Of a stretch of 64,000 nt of DNA, positions 26,136 to 35,864 are shown piece after piece. Position 1 is the first letter of the stretch. Each line of letters opens with the position of its first letter. The DNA is from Thermomonas brevis (GTDB lineage Bacteria > Pseudomonadota > Gammaproteobacteria > Xanthomonadales > Xanthomonadaceae). The translations under genes and the position numbers were made by a program. The DNA lies in contig NZ_CP060711.1 of assembly GCF_014395425.1 (NCBI RefSeq), positions 1,488,001-1,552,000 on the forward strand. The letters are read 5' to 3'. The notes below the pieces were generated by a model. That model was not told the origin of the DNA, did no database searches, and worked only from the letters and a program-made list of their open reading frames with translations.

Positions 26136-26936
26136 TCAGTGCGCCTTGGCCGCTGCGCGCTGCGGGAAGAACATCACGCAGCCGGCGATGAACACCAGCA
26201 ATGCCACGGTGGCGGCGAACCGGCTCAGTGCCAGGCCACCGCTTTCCACCGGCTTGTCGAGGAAATCGCCGACCACCGCACCCAGCGGCCGGGTCAGGAT
26301 GAAAGCGGCCCAGAACAGCAGCGTGCGCGAGAGCTTCGAGCGGAAATGCAGCACCGCAACGATCGCCAGCGCGCCACCGAAGATCAGCATCGCGCCGGTG
26401 TAGCCCAGCCCAGCCGTGTCCGCCACCCAGTCGCCCAGCGCGGTACCCAGCGTCTGCGAGGCCATGATGGTCAGCCAGTAGAAGCCTTCCGATGCCGGCT
26501 CGCCCACGCTTTCGACGGACACGGTGCCGAGCGCGCGCTTCCACCGCCACAACACGCCCAACACCATCGCCAGCAGCAAGGCGGAACCGCCGGCGTAGCC
26601 GATGCCCAGCGAGCGCGTCACGTAGTCCGCCAGCGTGGTGCCGACGGTGGTGCTGGCGATGATGGCGAACCAGTACAGCGCCGGGCGGAAGCGCGTCGCG
26701 CGAATCTGCACCCATACCGCCACCGCGAAGACCGCGGCAAACAGGACGGTGCCGATCAGATAACCCATGCCGTCGGCAGCCGACGTGGTTTCGCCCAACC
26801 AGGACATCGTCACCGCATCGCCGCCGGTTTCGCCCAGCGTGGTGGCGGCGATCTTGGTGATCCAGAACGCCAGCGTTACCGCCGGCACCTTGGCAAACGG
26901 CGTGGCAACGCCTGCTTCGGTCATGCGTTCGTTCAT
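26136..26936 (-). CDS. COG4705-type multi-repeat membrane protein
   Basis: A 266-residue polytopic inner-membrane protein built from four internal repeats. Each starts with a Leu/Val-Gly-x3-Asp motif: TTLGETGGD (about residue 28), TTVGTTLAD (about 93), QTLGTALGD (about 160) and RPLGAVVGD (about 218), each linked to a hydrophobic helix pair. It resembles uncharacterised COG4705 proteins. Function is unknown. GGAG lies at normal spacing before the ATG. It lies between the rpe remnant and a divergent EamA-type gene. Confidence 0.78.
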   Translation of the reverse strand: MNERMTEAGVATPFAKVPAVTLAFWITKIAATTLGETGGDAVTMSWLGETTSAADGMGYLIGTVLFAAVFAVAVWVQIRATRFRPALYWFAIIASTTVGTTLADYVTRSLGIGYAGGSALLLAMVLGVLWRWKRALGTVSVESVGEPASEGFYWLTIMASQTLGTALGDWVADTAGLGYTGAMLIFGGALAIVAVLHFRSKLSRTLLFWAAFILTRPLGAVVGDFLDKPVESGGLALSRFAATVALLVFIAGCVMFFPQRAAAKAH

Positions 26937-27080
26937 CGTGAATCTCCACCGCATCGGCAATGGCGGACAGCCTGCGGCTCGCTGCGTAAGCGCCGCTCAG
27001 GGGAATCTCAGCGCCGCGTTAACCCATTCGGTGCGGGCGTGTCAGGCTGGGCGCACGCGTCACCGTCACGGAGACACCGC

Positions 27081-27509
27081 ATGGCTTCGACATGGCTCCA
27101 CTGGGCGCTGCTGTCCGCCGCCTTCGCCGCGCTGACGGCGATCTTCGCCAAGGCCGGCTTGCAGGGCGTCGATTCCGATTACGCCACGCTGATCCGCACG
27201 GCCATGATTCTGGGCGTGCTTGCCGTCTTCGTCGTCGGCACCGGCAAATGGAGCGATCCGACCACGCTCGCTCCGCGCGTGTGGCTGTTCCTCGGCCTGT
27301 CCGCGCTGGCGACCGGCGCGTCGTGGGTCTGCTACTTCCGCGCCTTGCAGGCCGGGCCTACCGCGCAGGTGGCGGCGATCGACAAGCTGAGCGTGCTGCT
27401 GGTGGCGGTGTTCGCGCTGATGTTCCTGGGCGAACGCCCGGCGGGGCGGGACTGGCTGGGGATCGGACTGATCGCCGCGGGCGTGGCGGTGCTGGCGCTG
27501 CGGCGCTAG
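27081..27509 (+). CDS. Single-domain EamA (DMT) transporter-like protein
   Basis: A 142-residue membrane protein with one EamA repeat of about five helices ([64 protein letters not shown]). Half-size members of this type (COG2510) are thought to work as dimers; the substrate is unknown. GGAG precedes the ATG. Its TAG overlaps the rpe stop on the opposite strand within the palindrome CTAG, so the two genes end tail-to-tail with a four-base overlap. Confidence 0.82.
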   Translation: MASTWLHWALLSAAFAALTAIFAKAGLQGVDSDYATLIRTAMILGVLAVFVVGTGKWSDPTTLAPRVWLFLGLSALATGASWVCYFRALQAGPTAQVAAIDKLSVLLVAVFALMFLGERPAGRDWLGIGLIAAGVAVLALRR

Positions 27510-28195
27510 GCGCGTGCCGCCGCCACCGCCTGCTTCATCTGCGCGATGACCGCGGCGTAGTCCGGCTTGCCGAAGATCGCGCTGCCGGCGACGAAGGTGT
27601 CCGCGCCCGCTTTCGCGATCTCGCCGATGTTGTCCGGCTTCACCCCGCCGTCGATCTCCAGGCGGATCGGCCTGCCGCCGGCGTCGATCATCGCCCGCAC
27701 CTTGCGCAGCTGCCTGAGCGCGGACGGGATGAAGGACTGGCCGCCGAAGCCGGGGTTCACCGACATCAGCAGCACGTAGTCGATCTCGTCCAGCATGGTG
27801 TCGAGCACGTCCAGCGAACTCGCGGGGTTGAACACCAGCCCGGCCTGGCAGCCCTTCGACTTGATCAGCTGCACGCTGCGGTGGACGTGCTTGCTGGCCT
27901 CGGGATGGAAGCTGATGTGGCTGGCGCCGGCGTCGGCGAACATCGGGATCAGCGCATCGACCGGCTCCACCATCAGGTGCACGTCGATGGGGGCTGTCAC
28001 GCCGTGCTTGCGCAGCGCCTCGCAGACCAGCGGGCCGATGGTGAGGTTGGGGACGTAGTGGTTGTCCATCACGTCGAAGTGCACCCAGTCCGCGCCGGCC
28101 GCTAGCACGTTGTCCACTTCCTCGCCCAGCTTCGCGAAGTTAGCGGAGAGGATCGAGGGGGCGATCACCGTGTCTTGAAGCAGGGTGGATTGCAT
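27506..28195 (-). CDS. rpe: Ribulose-phosphate 3-epimerase
   Basis: A 229-residue TIM-barrel enzyme that interconverts ribulose-5-P and xylulose-5-P in the pentose phosphate pathway. Metal and catalytic residues are in [56 protein letters not shown] and LEIDGGV. In relatives rpe lies close to trpE; here two membrane-protein genes separate them, and a degraded copy of the rpe 3' end remains on the trpE side. Confidence 0.97.
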   Translation of the reverse strand: MQSTLLQDTVIAPSILSANFAKLGEEVDNVLAAGADWVHFDVMDNHYVPNLTIGPLVCEALRKHGVTAPIDVHLMVEPVDALIPMFADAGASHISFHPEASKHVHRSVQLIKSKGCQAGLVFNPASSLDVLDTMLDEIDYVLLMSVNPGFGGQSFIPSALRQLRKVRAMIDAGGRPIRLEIDGGVKPDNIGEIAKAGADTFVAGSAIFGKPDYAAVIAQMKQAVAAARA

Positions 28196-28197
28196 GG

Positions 28198-28581
28198 TCA
28201 CTTCTTCCGTAGTTTCTGGATGCGGTCGTAGGCCGCGTTGATCTCGCGCGATTTCTGCTCGGCGAGCTTCTGCAACTCCGGCGCGGCGCTGGCGACGCGG
28301 TCCGGGTGGTACTGGCTCATCAGCTTGCGGTAGGCGCGGTCGATCTGGGCGTCGCTCGCGCTTTCGGACAGATCGAACACGCGATAGGCCCAGTCCACGT
28401 CCGCGTTGCCGGCGTCCGGGCGCGGCGGCGCATCGCGCTTCGGCGCGGGCTTGCGCGACGGGGAAAAGGCGTCGTGATCGAACGCATAGCCGACCAGCAG
28501 GCCGAGCAGGCCGCCGACCGGATGGCGGAGCAGCAGCCAGCCCGCGATGAACCCGAAGAATTGTCCGTACCAGCGTCGCAT
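28198..28581 (-). CDS. Membrane-anchored J-domain co-chaperone (DjlA-like)
   Basis: A 127-residue protein with an N-terminal glycine-containing hydrophobic segment (about residues 8-35, [16 protein letters not shown] as in DjlA) and a C-terminal J domain (about 62-125) with the HPD motif in [15 protein letters not shown]. It should stimulate DnaK at the inner membrane. It is shorter than DjlA because the central TerB-like region is absent. It ends three bases before rpe, so the pair is probably co-transcribed. Confidence 0.85.
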   Translation of the reverse strand: MRRWYGQFFGFIAGWLLLRHPVGGLLGLLVGYAFDHDAFSPSRKPAPKRDAPPRPDAGNADVDWAYRVFDLSESASDAQIDRAYRKLMSQYHPDRVASAAPELQKLAEQKSREINAAYDRIQKLRKK

Positions 28582-28651
28582 CCGCGCAGTTTACAGGGCG
28601 GGCGGCGCTCCCCGGCCTTAAACTAGCGGCCCCTTCGTCCCGCGCGCGCCC

Positions 28652-29548
28652 ATGGCCACCACCCTGCTCCAGTCCGACCTGCCCGGCCTGAACCTGATCC
28701 ACCGCGGCAAGGTCCGCGACGTGTTCGATCTCGGCGACGGCACCCTGCTGATGGTGGCGACCGACCGCCTGAGCGCCTTCGACGTGGTGCTGCCCGACCC
28801 GATCCCCGGCAAGGGCGAAATGCTCTGCCAGATCAGCAACTTCTGGTTCGGCCGAACGCAGCACATCATCGCCAACCACCTGACCGGGATCGACGTCGCC
28901 AACGTGCTGCCGGCCGGCGCGGACGCCGCGCTGTACGCGAAGCGCGCGGTGGTGACGAAGAAGCTGAAACCCGTCCCGGTGGAGTGCATCGCGCGCGGCT
29001 ACATCATCGGCAGCGGCTGGAAGGACTACCAGCGCAGCGGCGCGATCAGCGGCATCGCGCTGCCGGCCGGCCTGCAACAGGCGCAGCGGTTGCCGGAGCC
29101 GATCTTCACCCCCTCCACCAAGGCGGCGGTGGGCGACCACGACGAGAACATCGACTTCGCCGCCGCGGCGAACCTGGTCGGCCGCGAGCGCGCCGAGCAG
29201 GTCCGCGACGCGACGCTGGCGCTGTACGCCTTCGCCCGCGACTACGCCGCGCAGCGCGGCATCCTCCTGGCCGACACCAAGTTCGAGTTCGGCACCGACG
29301 AGGACGGCAAGCTCTACGTGATGGACGAGATGCTGACGCCGGATTCGTCGCGCTACTGGCCGGCGGAGCAATACGAAGTCGGCACCAGCCCGCCGAGCTA
29401 CGACAAGCAGTTCGTGCGCGACTACCTGGAAACGCTGGACTGGAACAAGACCGCGCCCGGCCCGAAGCTGCCGGCCGAGGTCATCGACAGGACCCGCGCC
29501 AAGTACGCCGAGGCGCTGGAGAAGCTGGCCGGCATTTCGGTCGATTGA
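28652..29548 (+). CDS. purC: Phosphoribosylaminoimidazole-succinocarboxamide synthase
   Basis: A 298-residue SAICAR synthase of purine biosynthesis. ATP- and substrate-binding segments are visible: [59 protein letters not shown] and [20 protein letters not shown]. It is the longer ~300-residue form. Monocistronic, followed by a strong hairpin. Confidence 0.97.
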   Translation: MATTLLQSDLPGLNLIHRGKVRDVFDLGDGTLLMVATDRLSAFDVVLPDPIPGKGEMLCQISNFWFGRTQHIIANHLTGIDVANVLPAGADAALYAKRAVVTKKLKPVPVECIARGYIIGSGWKDYQRSGAISGIALPAGLQQAQRLPEPIFTPSTKAAVGDHDENIDFAAAANLVGRERAEQVRDATLALYAFARDYAAQRGILLADTKFEFGTDEDGKLYVMDEMLTPDSSRYWPAEQYEVGTSPPSYDKQFVRDYLETLDWNKTAPGPKLPAEVIDRTRAKYAEALEKLAGISVD

Positions 29549-29562
29549 GCGGGAGCCGGGCC

Positions 29563-29584
29563 GGCCGCGCACGCATGCGCGGCC
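29563..29584 (+). terminator. Hairpin after purC
   Basis: A perfect 9-bp stem GGCCGCGCA / TGCGCGGCC with a CGCA tetraloop lies 14 bases after the purC stop, between convergent genes. No U tract follows, so it may act as a pause or mRNA-stabilising stem. Confidence 0.4.
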
Positions 29585-29644
29585 GAGCTCGTTCACTCTC
29601 CGCGATGCCGACAGAGCAAGCATCGCTTCGGTTCGGATGACGCC

Positions 29645-30505
29645 TCAGGATTCGCCGAACATCCGCGCGTCCGGCGCGAACGCGCGCGGCGCATAGCCGA
29701 AATCGCGGCGCGCGGGTTCCGCGTCGAACGTCAGGTCGTCGCGCATGCGCGCGATGGCGTCGTCGGTGAGGTCGCGCGCGATGCCGCGCGCCCGCGCCGC
29801 CGCCAGCAGCGCGCGGAACAGCGGCATCGGCAGCGCGTGCAGGCGCAGCGGCGGCGACTGGCAGGCCAGCACGCGGCGGATCATTTCGCGGTAGGGCAGC
29901 GTTTCGCCGCCGGGCAGGTCGTAGGCGCGGCCATGGGTGGCGGGCAGCGGCGCCGCGGCGAGCGCGGCGTCGGCGAGGTCTTCGACGTGCACCGGCTGGC
30001 GCAGGCCGTCCGCGCCGCCCGGCAAGGCGAAGCGGCCGAAGCGGCGCGCCATCCGCGCGATGCGGGTCAGGGTGGCGTCGCGGCCGGCGCCGTAGACCAG
30101 GGTGGGACGCAGCACGGTGGCCGCTACACCGCGTTCCTGGCCAACGGCGAACAGGAGCGCCTCGGCTTCGCGCAGGCGGCGCGCCACGTCGCGCTCGCCG
30201 GCATCGCCCGAATCCTGCTTGACGTGGACGCTGGTGGAGCCGAACGCGACGACGCGCGGGCACCGGATGCCGGCCTGCACGTGCCAGCGCGCGAACTGGT
30301 CCAGCGGGCCGCAACTGAAGATCGCGTCCACCGCGTCGGGCAGCGGCGGCATGTGCGCGAAATCGCCGTGCAGCCAGCGCACGCCGGTCGTATCGTCCCG
30401 CGGCTGGCGCGAAAGCGCGTGCACGTTCCACCCCGCACCGCGCAGCCGCTCCAGCAGCGCCGCACCGATCTGGCCGCTGCCGCCGAACACCAGCGCGCTG
30501 GTCAT
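29645..30505 (-). CDS. NAD(P)-dependent epimerase/oxidoreductase-like protein
   Basis: A 286-residue extended-SDR/NmrA-like protein with an N-terminal Rossmann motif (MTSALVFGGSGQIGAALLERL), VAFGSTSVHVKQDSG, TLVYGAGRD and a substrate-domain segment (RAYDLPGGETLPYREMIRRVL). The substrate is unknown; related proteins act on nucleotide sugars or quinones. Its ATG overlaps the nhaA stop (ATGA), so it is translationally coupled downstream of nhaA. Confidence 0.82.
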   Translation of the reverse strand: MTSALVFGGSGQIGAALLERLRGAGWNVHALSRQPRDDTTGVRWLHGDFAHMPPLPDAVDAIFSCGPLDQFARWHVQAGIRCPRVVAFGSTSVHVKQDSGDAGERDVARRLREAEALLFAVGQERGVAATVLRPTLVYGAGRDATLTRIARMARRFGRFALPGGADGLRQPVHVEDLADAALAAAPLPATHGRAYDLPGGETLPYREMIRRVLACQSPPLRLHALPMPLFRALLAAARARGIARDLTDDAIARMRDDLTFDAEPARRDFGYAPRAFAPDARMFGES

Positions 30506-31710
30506 TGCCGCACTCCGCGCGGCAGCACCAGCGCCAGCCAGGCGGTGCCGGCGAGCGCCGCGATCACCGACGCGCCGAGCACGCCCAGCACGCCTTCGGT
30601 GTAGTGCGCCGGCTGGCCGGCGTAGGCCAGCGAGGCGATGAACAGGCTCATGGTGAAGCCGATGCCGCACAACAGGCCGAGGCCCAGCATCGATCGCAGG
30701 TCCATGCCCTGCGGGAAGCGCGCCAGCCCCAGCGCACGCATCAGCAGCGCCGCGCCGACGATGCCGGCCGGCTTGCCCAGCACCAGCCCCAGCGCGATGC
30801 CCGCCGGCAGCGGCGAGAGCAGGTCGTCGAGGCGCAGCCCGGCCAGCGCGAGGCCGGCGTTGGCGAAGGCGAACAGCGGCAGGATCGCGAACGCCACCCA
30901 CGGATGCAGCGCGTGCTCCAGCGTCTCCAGCGGCGAATGCTCGACCTCGTCGTCGATGGCGTTGCGCGGATCGACGTGCGGGATCATCAGCCCGGTGACC
31001 ACGCCGGCCAGCGTCGCATGCACGCCCGACTTCAGCACCAGCGCCCACAGCAGCAGGCCCAGCAGCAGGTAGGGCGCCAGCCGCGTCACCTTGCGCCGGT
31101 TGAGCGCGAACATCGCCAGCGTCACCAGCCCCGCGCCGGCCAGCGCGGCCCAGTCCAGGCCCTGCGAATAGAACAGGGCGATGATGAGGATCGCGATCAG
31201 GTCGTCGGCCACCGCAATGGTCGACAGCAGCAGCTTCATCCCCAGCGGCACGCGCGGGCCGAGCAGCGCCAGCACGCCCAGCGCGAAGGCGATGTCGGTG
31301 GCGGTGGGAACGGCCCAGCCGCGCATCGCGCCGGCGTCGCCGTGGTTGAGCGCGACGAACAGCAGCGCAGGCACCGCCACGCCGGCGCAGGCGCAGACCA
31401 CCGGCAGCGCCAGCTGGTCGCGGCTGGAGAGCTGGCCCGACACCACCTCGCGCTTGATCTCCAGCGACACCAGCAGGAAGAACACCGCCATCAGGCCGTC
31501 GTTGATCCACCAGTGCGCCGACTTCGCCCACGCGCCGCCGCCCAGCGGCGTGTCGCGGAACACTTCGTAGGCATGCGCCAGCGGCGAATTGGCGGCCAGC
31601 ATCGCAAGCAGGGCGGCGGCGATCAGGACGATGCCGCCGGCCGCTTCCAGCCGGAAGAACTCGGCCAACGCGCGCTGGGCGCGGGCGAGGATGGGAGCGC
31701 TTGGAATCAT
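30502..31710 (-). CDS. nhaA: Na+/H+ antiporter NhaA
   Basis: A 402-residue antiporter that expels Na+ for H+ at the inner membrane. The ion-binding Asp pair is in STIAVADDLIAILIIALFY, and the discontinuous-helix segment is in VPTATDIAFALGVLALLGP. Twelve hydrophobic segments fit NhaA. The start MIPSAPILARAQRALAEFFR is chosen where family homology begins. Confidence 0.95.
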   Translation of the reverse strand: MIPSAPILARAQRALAEFFRLEAAGGIVLIAAALLAMLAANSPLAHAYEVFRDTPLGGGAWAKSAHWWINDGLMAVFFLLVSLEIKREVVSGQLSSRDQLALPVVCACAGVAVPALLFVALNHGDAGAMRGWAVPTATDIAFALGVLALLGPRVPLGMKLLLSTIAVADDLIAILIIALFYSQGLDWAALAGAGLVTLAMFALNRRKVTRLAPYLLLGLLLWALVLKSGVHATLAGVVTGLMIPHVDPRNAIDDEVEHSPLETLEHALHPWVAFAILPLFAFANAGLALAGLRLDDLLSPLPAGIALGLVLGKPAGIVGAALLMRALGLARFPQGMDLRSMLGLGLLCGIGFTMSLFIASLAYAGQPAHYTEGVLGVLGASVIAALAGTAWLALVLPRGVRQ

Positions 31711-31753
31711 CGCCGCAGTATAGAAGGCGAGGCCGCGCGAACCGCCCTCGTCG

Positions 31754-32383
31754 TTACGAACAGCCCTCGACGTAATCCGCCTGCGGCGCCAGGCCGACCC
31801 GCCAGCGCACCACCTTCGCCGCATCGCCCTTGCCGTCGGTCTCGAACAGCAGCACGCCCTTGCCGCCGGCGGGATCCTTGATGCGCAGGTACTGGCCGTC
31901 GGTGTACTTGTGCGGCTGCTCCTCGATCCGGCCCGGATAGAGCCGGGCGATGTCCGCCTTGCTCATGCCGATCCTGCCGCCGCCAGGTGCGACCTCCTTG
32001 TCGCCGGCGATGTCGTAGCGGACGAACGTGCCGCCTTCGACCATGAACGCCGGATCGTTGTCCGAGCGCGCGGCGCGCTTCGGGCGCAGGTAGTAGCAGG
32101 CGTCGTCCTGCGGCGGGCCGAGCCGTTCGAGCGCGCCGCCCCATGCCTGCTCCATGTCGGCGGCGGCGATGCCGAGCTTCACGTCGCCGTAGCCGGAAAA
32201 GCCGGCCAGGCCGGTCTGTTCGACCGATGGGACCGGCGCAGCGGCATCCACCGGCGCGGGTACGGGAGCCGGAGTTGTCGAAACGGCCGGCGGCGGCGCG
32301 GCGGCGTCTTCGGGAGCGCGGTCGGGCGCGCCCCCGCAGGCGGCGAGCGCGGCGAGCAACGCCAGTGACAGCAGGGTGCGCAT
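31754..32383 (-). CDS. Lipoprotein of unknown function
   Basis: A 209-residue protein with a lipoprotein signal (MRTLLSLALLAALAACGG, Cys about residue 16), an Ala/Pro-rich linker and a globular C-domain (GYGDVKLGIAAADMEQAWGG, DDACYYLRPKRAA, IGMSKADIARLYPGRIEEQP). AAGGAGT precedes the ATG. The repeat-like GDVKLGIAAADMEQAW and GRIGMSKADIARLY segments resemble the BamE/SmpA-like folds in pattern only. It lies upstream of nhaA on the same strand. Confidence 0.78.
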   Translation of the reverse strand: MRTLLSLALLAALAACGGAPDRAPEDAAAPPPAVSTTPAPVPAPVDAAAPVPSVEQTGLAGFSGYGDVKLGIAAADMEQAWGGALERLGPPQDDACYYLRPKRAARSDNDPAFMVEGGTFVRYDIAGDKEVAPGGGRIGMSKADIARLYPGRIEEQPHKYTDGQYLRIKDPAGGKGVLLFETDGKGDAAKVVRWRVGLAPQADYVEGCS

Positions 32384-32529
32384 CGCGGGACTCCTTGTTC
32401 CGACGGAATCCGCAGTGTCGCCGACCGTGGTGAACGCGGCGCGAAGCGCGCCGACTGCCGCGTCGTGCAACCGTCATGCGGGCGACACGGGCCGCCGTTA
32501 GCGTGCTGCGCGTCGAACAGGGCCATCCC

Positions 32530-33276
32530 ATGCCGCTCACCAAGACCGCACTCGCGCACGACGCCCTGCAGGCCGGTTCCCGCGCCGGATTGAGCCTGCC
32601 GGAGCGGCGCATCCTGATCGTCATCGACGGCAAGCGCACGCTCGACGAGGTGGTGGCGCTGCTGGGGCCCGGCATCCTGCCGGCGCTCGACCGCCTGCTG
32701 AAGGACGGCTACATCCGGCAATCCGATCCGCATGCCGATGCCGCTTCGTCCGGCGGCGGCGTGACCGGCGCCTTCACCGGACTGCTGCGCGCCACCACCG
32801 AGGCCTTGCAGGCGCGCACAGAACAGATCCGCGCCGGCATCGCGCGGCAGCCCGCGCCGGCAATCACTGCGCCGACGCTTTCACGATCGTCCAGCGCGCC
32901 AACGGTGACGCCCGCCATCACGCAAGTCGCACCGGCATCGCCCAGTCCCGCGCGCGGACAGCGCCGCTCGCTGGTCGCCGCGAAGATGTACATGATCGAC
33001 ATGCTGCAATTGCAGCGGCATCCCGACGCGGTGGAATGCAAGGCGCGCATCCAGTTCGCCGGTGGCGACGCCGAGCTGCTGGACGCGATCCTCGACGGCC
33101 TGCGCGTGCTGCACCGGCTGACCAGCGCCAGCTACGGCCAGCGGATCGTCGTGCGCCTCGGCGAGGCGCTGCCGGAAGCCCTGCTGCCCGCGCTGGAGCG
33201 CGCGGTGGCGGCGCTGCACGCGCCGCCGGCCGAAACGGCGGGCAGCGCGCCGCAGCTGAAGCTGGTCGGCGGCTGA
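32530..33276 (+). CDS. Protein of unknown function with a DNA-binding-like N-terminus
   Basis: A 248-residue cytoplasmic protein. Residues about 18-60 look like a small winged-helix-type domain (GLSLPERRILIVIDGKRTLDEVVAL ... ALDRLLKDGYI; this segment is described, not identified). A Ser/Ala/Pro-rich linker spans about 75-150, and a helical C-domain follows (about 150-240; SLVAAKMYMIDMLQLQRH, LPEALLPALERAVAALH). The start is taken at MPLTKTALAHDALQ; an upstream in-frame GTG/ATG would add 18 residues. No family recognised. Confidence 0.65.
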   Translation: MPLTKTALAHDALQAGSRAGLSLPERRILIVIDGKRTLDEVVALLGPGILPALDRLLKDGYIRQSDPHADAASSGGGVTGAFTGLLRATTEALQARTEQIRAGIARQPAPAITAPTLSRSSSAPTVTPAITQVAPASPSPARGQRRSLVAAKMYMIDMLQLQRHPDAVECKARIQFAGGDAELLDAILDGLRVLHRLTSASYGQRIVVRLGEALPEALLPALERAVAALHAPPAETAGSAPQLKLVGG

Positions 33277-33285
33277 GCGCCCGGC

Positions 33286-34629
33286 TCAGCCCGGGAAGCG
33301 CTTCTTCAGCCCGGCCCAGCAGTCCGGGTAATCCTGCTGCCGATGCGCGGCGTCCAGCGCCTGCGCGGTCGGGCGGATCACCGCGCGCGTCTCGAACATG
33401 AAGGCCATCGTGCCGTCGATGTAATCCGGCTTCGAGGTGTCCGCCGCGCTGGCCTTCTCGAAGGTCGCCGCGTCCGGTCCGTGCCCGGTCATGCAGTTGT
33501 GCAGCGAGCAGCCGCCGGGCGCGAAGCCGTCCGCCTTGGCGTCGTACACGCCGTGCACCAGCCCCATGAACTCGCTGGCGATGTTGCGGTGGAACCACGG
33601 CGGCCGGAAGGTGTCATGCGCGGCGAGGATGCGCGGCGGGAAGATCACGAAATCCATGTTGCTGGTGCCGGGCGTGTCGCTGGGCGAATGCAGCACCAGG
33701 AAGATCGACGGATCGGGATGATCGAAGCTGATCGAGCCGATGGTGTTGAAGCGGCGCAGGTCGTATTTGTACGGCGCGCAGTTGCCGTGCCAGCCGACCA
33801 CGTCCAGCGGCGAGTGGTCGATGGCCGCGCGCCACAGGTGGCCCTGGAACTTGGCGATCAGTTCGAAGTCGCCTTCGACGTCTTCATAGGCGGCATTGGG
33901 CGCGAGGAAATCGCGCGGATTGGCGAGGCCATTGCTGCCGATCGGGCCGAGGTCGGGCAGGCGCAGCAATGCGCCGAAGTTCTCGCAGACGTAACCGGTC
34001 GCTCCTGCGCATCCTGCGCCCGCGACACCCGCACGTCCCTGTGCATCGTGCGCCTGATCCACATCCGGCAGCGCCACGCGGAAGCGGATGCCGCGCGGGA
34101 TCACCGCGATCTCCTGCGGCTCCACGTCGAGCACGCCGAGCTCGGTTTCGATGTGCAGGCGGCCCTGCTGCGGGACGATCAGCAGTTCGCCGTCGGCGTC
34201 GTAGAACCAGCGACCCTGCATGTCGCGGTTGGCGGCGTAGAGGTGGATGCCGACGCCGGTGCCCGCTTCCGGCCCGCCGTTGCCGGCCATGGTGAACAGG
34301 CCGTCGATGAAGTCGGTGGGCGCCTGCGGCATGGGCAGCGGGTTCCAGCGCAGCTTCTCCGGCGTCACCGGACTCTGGCTGAAATCGTTGTGGAACGCCG
34401 ATTGGGCGAACGGCTCGAAGCGCCCGTGCATCGCCGCCGGCCGGATGCGGTACAGCCAGCTGCGGCGGTTGGCATGGCGTGGCGCGGTGAACGCGGTACC
34501 GGTCAATTGCTCCGCATACAGGCCGTGGGCGACGCGCTGCGGGGAATTGCGGCCGACCGGCAGCGTGCCGGCGATGGCCTCGCTGGCGAACTCGTTGCCG
34601 AAGCCGGACTGGTAGCCGTTCGATTCCAT
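33286..34629 (-). CDS. hmgA: Homogentisate 1,2-dioxygenase
   Basis: A 447-residue iron dioxygenase that opens the homogentisate ring to maleylacetoacetate in tyrosine breakdown. Family blocks are [52 protein letters not shown] and [21 protein letters not shown], which contain the His/Glu iron ligands. A short Gly/Ala-rich insert is present near residue 215. The start at [11 protein letters not shown] matches the family. It lies downstream of hppD on the same strand (78 bases) and is probably co-transcribed with it. Confidence 0.96.
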   Translation of the reverse strand: MESNGYQSGFGNEFASEAIAGTLPVGRNSPQRVAHGLYAEQLTGTAFTAPRHANRRSWLYRIRPAAMHGRFEPFAQSAFHNDFSQSPVTPEKLRWNPLPMPQAPTDFIDGLFTMAGNGGPEAGTGVGIHLYAANRDMQGRWFYDADGELLIVPQQGRLHIETELGVLDVEPQEIAVIPRGIRFRVALPDVDQAHDAQGRAGVAGAGCAGATGYVCENFGALLRLPDLGPIGSNGLANPRDFLAPNAAYEDVEGDFELIAKFQGHLWRAAIDHSPLDVVGWHGNCAPYKYDLRRFNTIGSISFDHPDPSIFLVLHSPSDTPGTSNMDFVIFPPRILAAHDTFRPPWFHRNIASEFMGLVHGVYDAKADGFAPGGCSLHNCMTGHGPDAATFEKASAADTSKPDYIDGTMAFMFETRAVIRPTAQALDAAHRQQDYPDCWAGLKKRFPG

Positions 34630-34707
34630 CGTTGCCCCCGCAGAGGCGGGCCCGGCCCGCCTTTCCATTGATTCATCGCGCGGGCGAAACCGGCCCGCGC
34701 ATCATCG

Positions 34708-35805
34708 TCACAGCACGCCGCGGCGCATCTGGTCGCGTTCGATGCTCTCGAACAGCGCCTGGAAGTTGCCTTCGCCGAACCCCTCATTCCCCTTGCGCTG
34801 GATGATCTCGAAGAAGATCGGGCCCAGCGCGTTCTGGGTGAAGATTTGCAGAAGCTTGCGCTGCTTGGTCTCCGGGTCGGCGTCGATCAGGATCTTGTTC
34901 TTCGCCAGCCGCGCCACGTCTTCGCCGTGGTCGGGGATGCGCTGGTCGATCACGTCGAAATAGGTGTCCGGCGTGTCGAGGAACTCCACGCCGGCCGCGC
35001 GCATCTTCTCCACCGTGTCGTAGATGTCGTCGGTGAAGCAGGCGATGTGCTGGATGCCCTCGCCCTTGTACACGTCGAGATATTCGTTGATCTGCGACTT
35101 CGGATCGGACGACTCATTCAGCGGGATGCGCACCATGCCGTCCGGCGCGGTCATCGCCTTCGACAGCAGGCCCGTCTTGGCGCCCTTGATGTCGAAGTAG
35201 CGGATCTCGCGGAAGTTGAACAGCTGCTCGTAGTAGCCCGACCACTGCGCCATGTTCCCCTGGTAGAGGTTGTGGGTCAGGTGGTCGATGAAGGTCAGGC
35301 CGAAGCCCTTGGGCATCAGTTCGACGCCCGGCAGGTATTCGTAGTCCGGGTCGTGGATGGTGCCCTTGTCGTCGTAGCGATCGACGATGTAGAGCATGCA
35401 GCCGCCGATGCCCTTGATGACCGGCGCGGCCACCGCCTTGGTCAGCTCGTCCCTGGCGTCGAACGCTTCCGCGCCGTTCTTCAGCGCTTGCACGCGCACC
35501 CACTCGGCCAGCTTGTTGAAGCGGATGGCGAAGCCGCAGGCGGACGGGCCGTGCTGCTCGGCGAAGCGCGCGGCGAACGAGTCCGGGTCCTCGTTGATCA
35601 GGAAGGTGCAATCGCCCTGCCGATAGGTATGGATCGGGCGGGTCTTGTGGCGCGCGACCTGCACGAAACCGAGCTTGCGGAAGTAGTCGTGCAAATGCCC
35701 GAGCTGCGCCTGCGGGGCGGTGTATTCGACGAACTCGAAGCCGTCGATGCCCATCGGGTTGTCGAAGGTGGTCGGCTGCATGCCAAGATTGGGGTGCGCG
35801 CTCAT
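34708..35805 (-). CDS. hppD: 4-Hydroxyphenylpyruvate dioxygenase
   Basis: A 365-residue VOC-fold iron enzyme that converts 4-hydroxyphenylpyruvate to homogentisate. The iron ligands are in FIDHLTHNLY, EGIQHIACFTDDI and LGPIFFEIIQRKGNEGFGEGNF; the last is the diagnostic C-terminal block. The ATG at MSAHPNLGMQPTTF is preferred over an upstream in-frame start. A perfect 14-bp palindrome lies 37-50 bases upstream, between this gene and a divergent MarR regulator. Confidence 0.96.
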   Translation of the reverse strand: MSAHPNLGMQPTTFDNPMGIDGFEFVEYTAPQAQLGHLHDYFRKLGFVQVARHKTRPIHTYRQGDCTFLINEDPDSFAARFAEQHGPSACGFAIRFNKLAEWVRVQALKNGAEAFDARDELTKAVAAPVIKGIGGCMLYIVDRYDDKGTIHDPDYEYLPGVELMPKGFGLTFIDHLTHNLYQGNMAQWSGYYEQLFNFREIRYFDIKGAKTGLLSKAMTAPDGMVRIPLNESSDPKSQINEYLDVYKGEGIQHIACFTDDIYDTVEKMRAAGVEFLDTPDTYFDVIDQRIPDHGEDVARLAKNKILIDADPETKQRKLLQIFTQNALGPIFFEIIQRKGNEGFGEGNFQALFESIERDQMRRGVL

Positions 35806-35841
35806 GTCGGTGTCCTCAACGCCGTGAGCCCCCATTCTATA

Positions 35842-35855
35842 GTTGCAATTGCAAC
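35842..35855. promoter_or_regulatory. Perfect palindrome between hppD and its divergent MarR regulator
   Basis: GTTGCAATTGCAAC is a perfect 14-bp palindrome in the 59-base divergent promoter region. A copy with one change (GTTGCAATTGTAAC) precedes fah. It is the best candidate operator of the adjacent MarR protein and would control hppD-hmgA, fah-maiA and the regulator itself. Confidence 0.75.
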
Positions 35856-35864
35856 CATCACAAG

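Noticed and set aside
34630..34707. GGCGGGC/GCCCGCC hairpin between hppD and hmgA as a terminator
   Set aside because: No U tract on the coding strand; the two genes are more likely co-transcribed.
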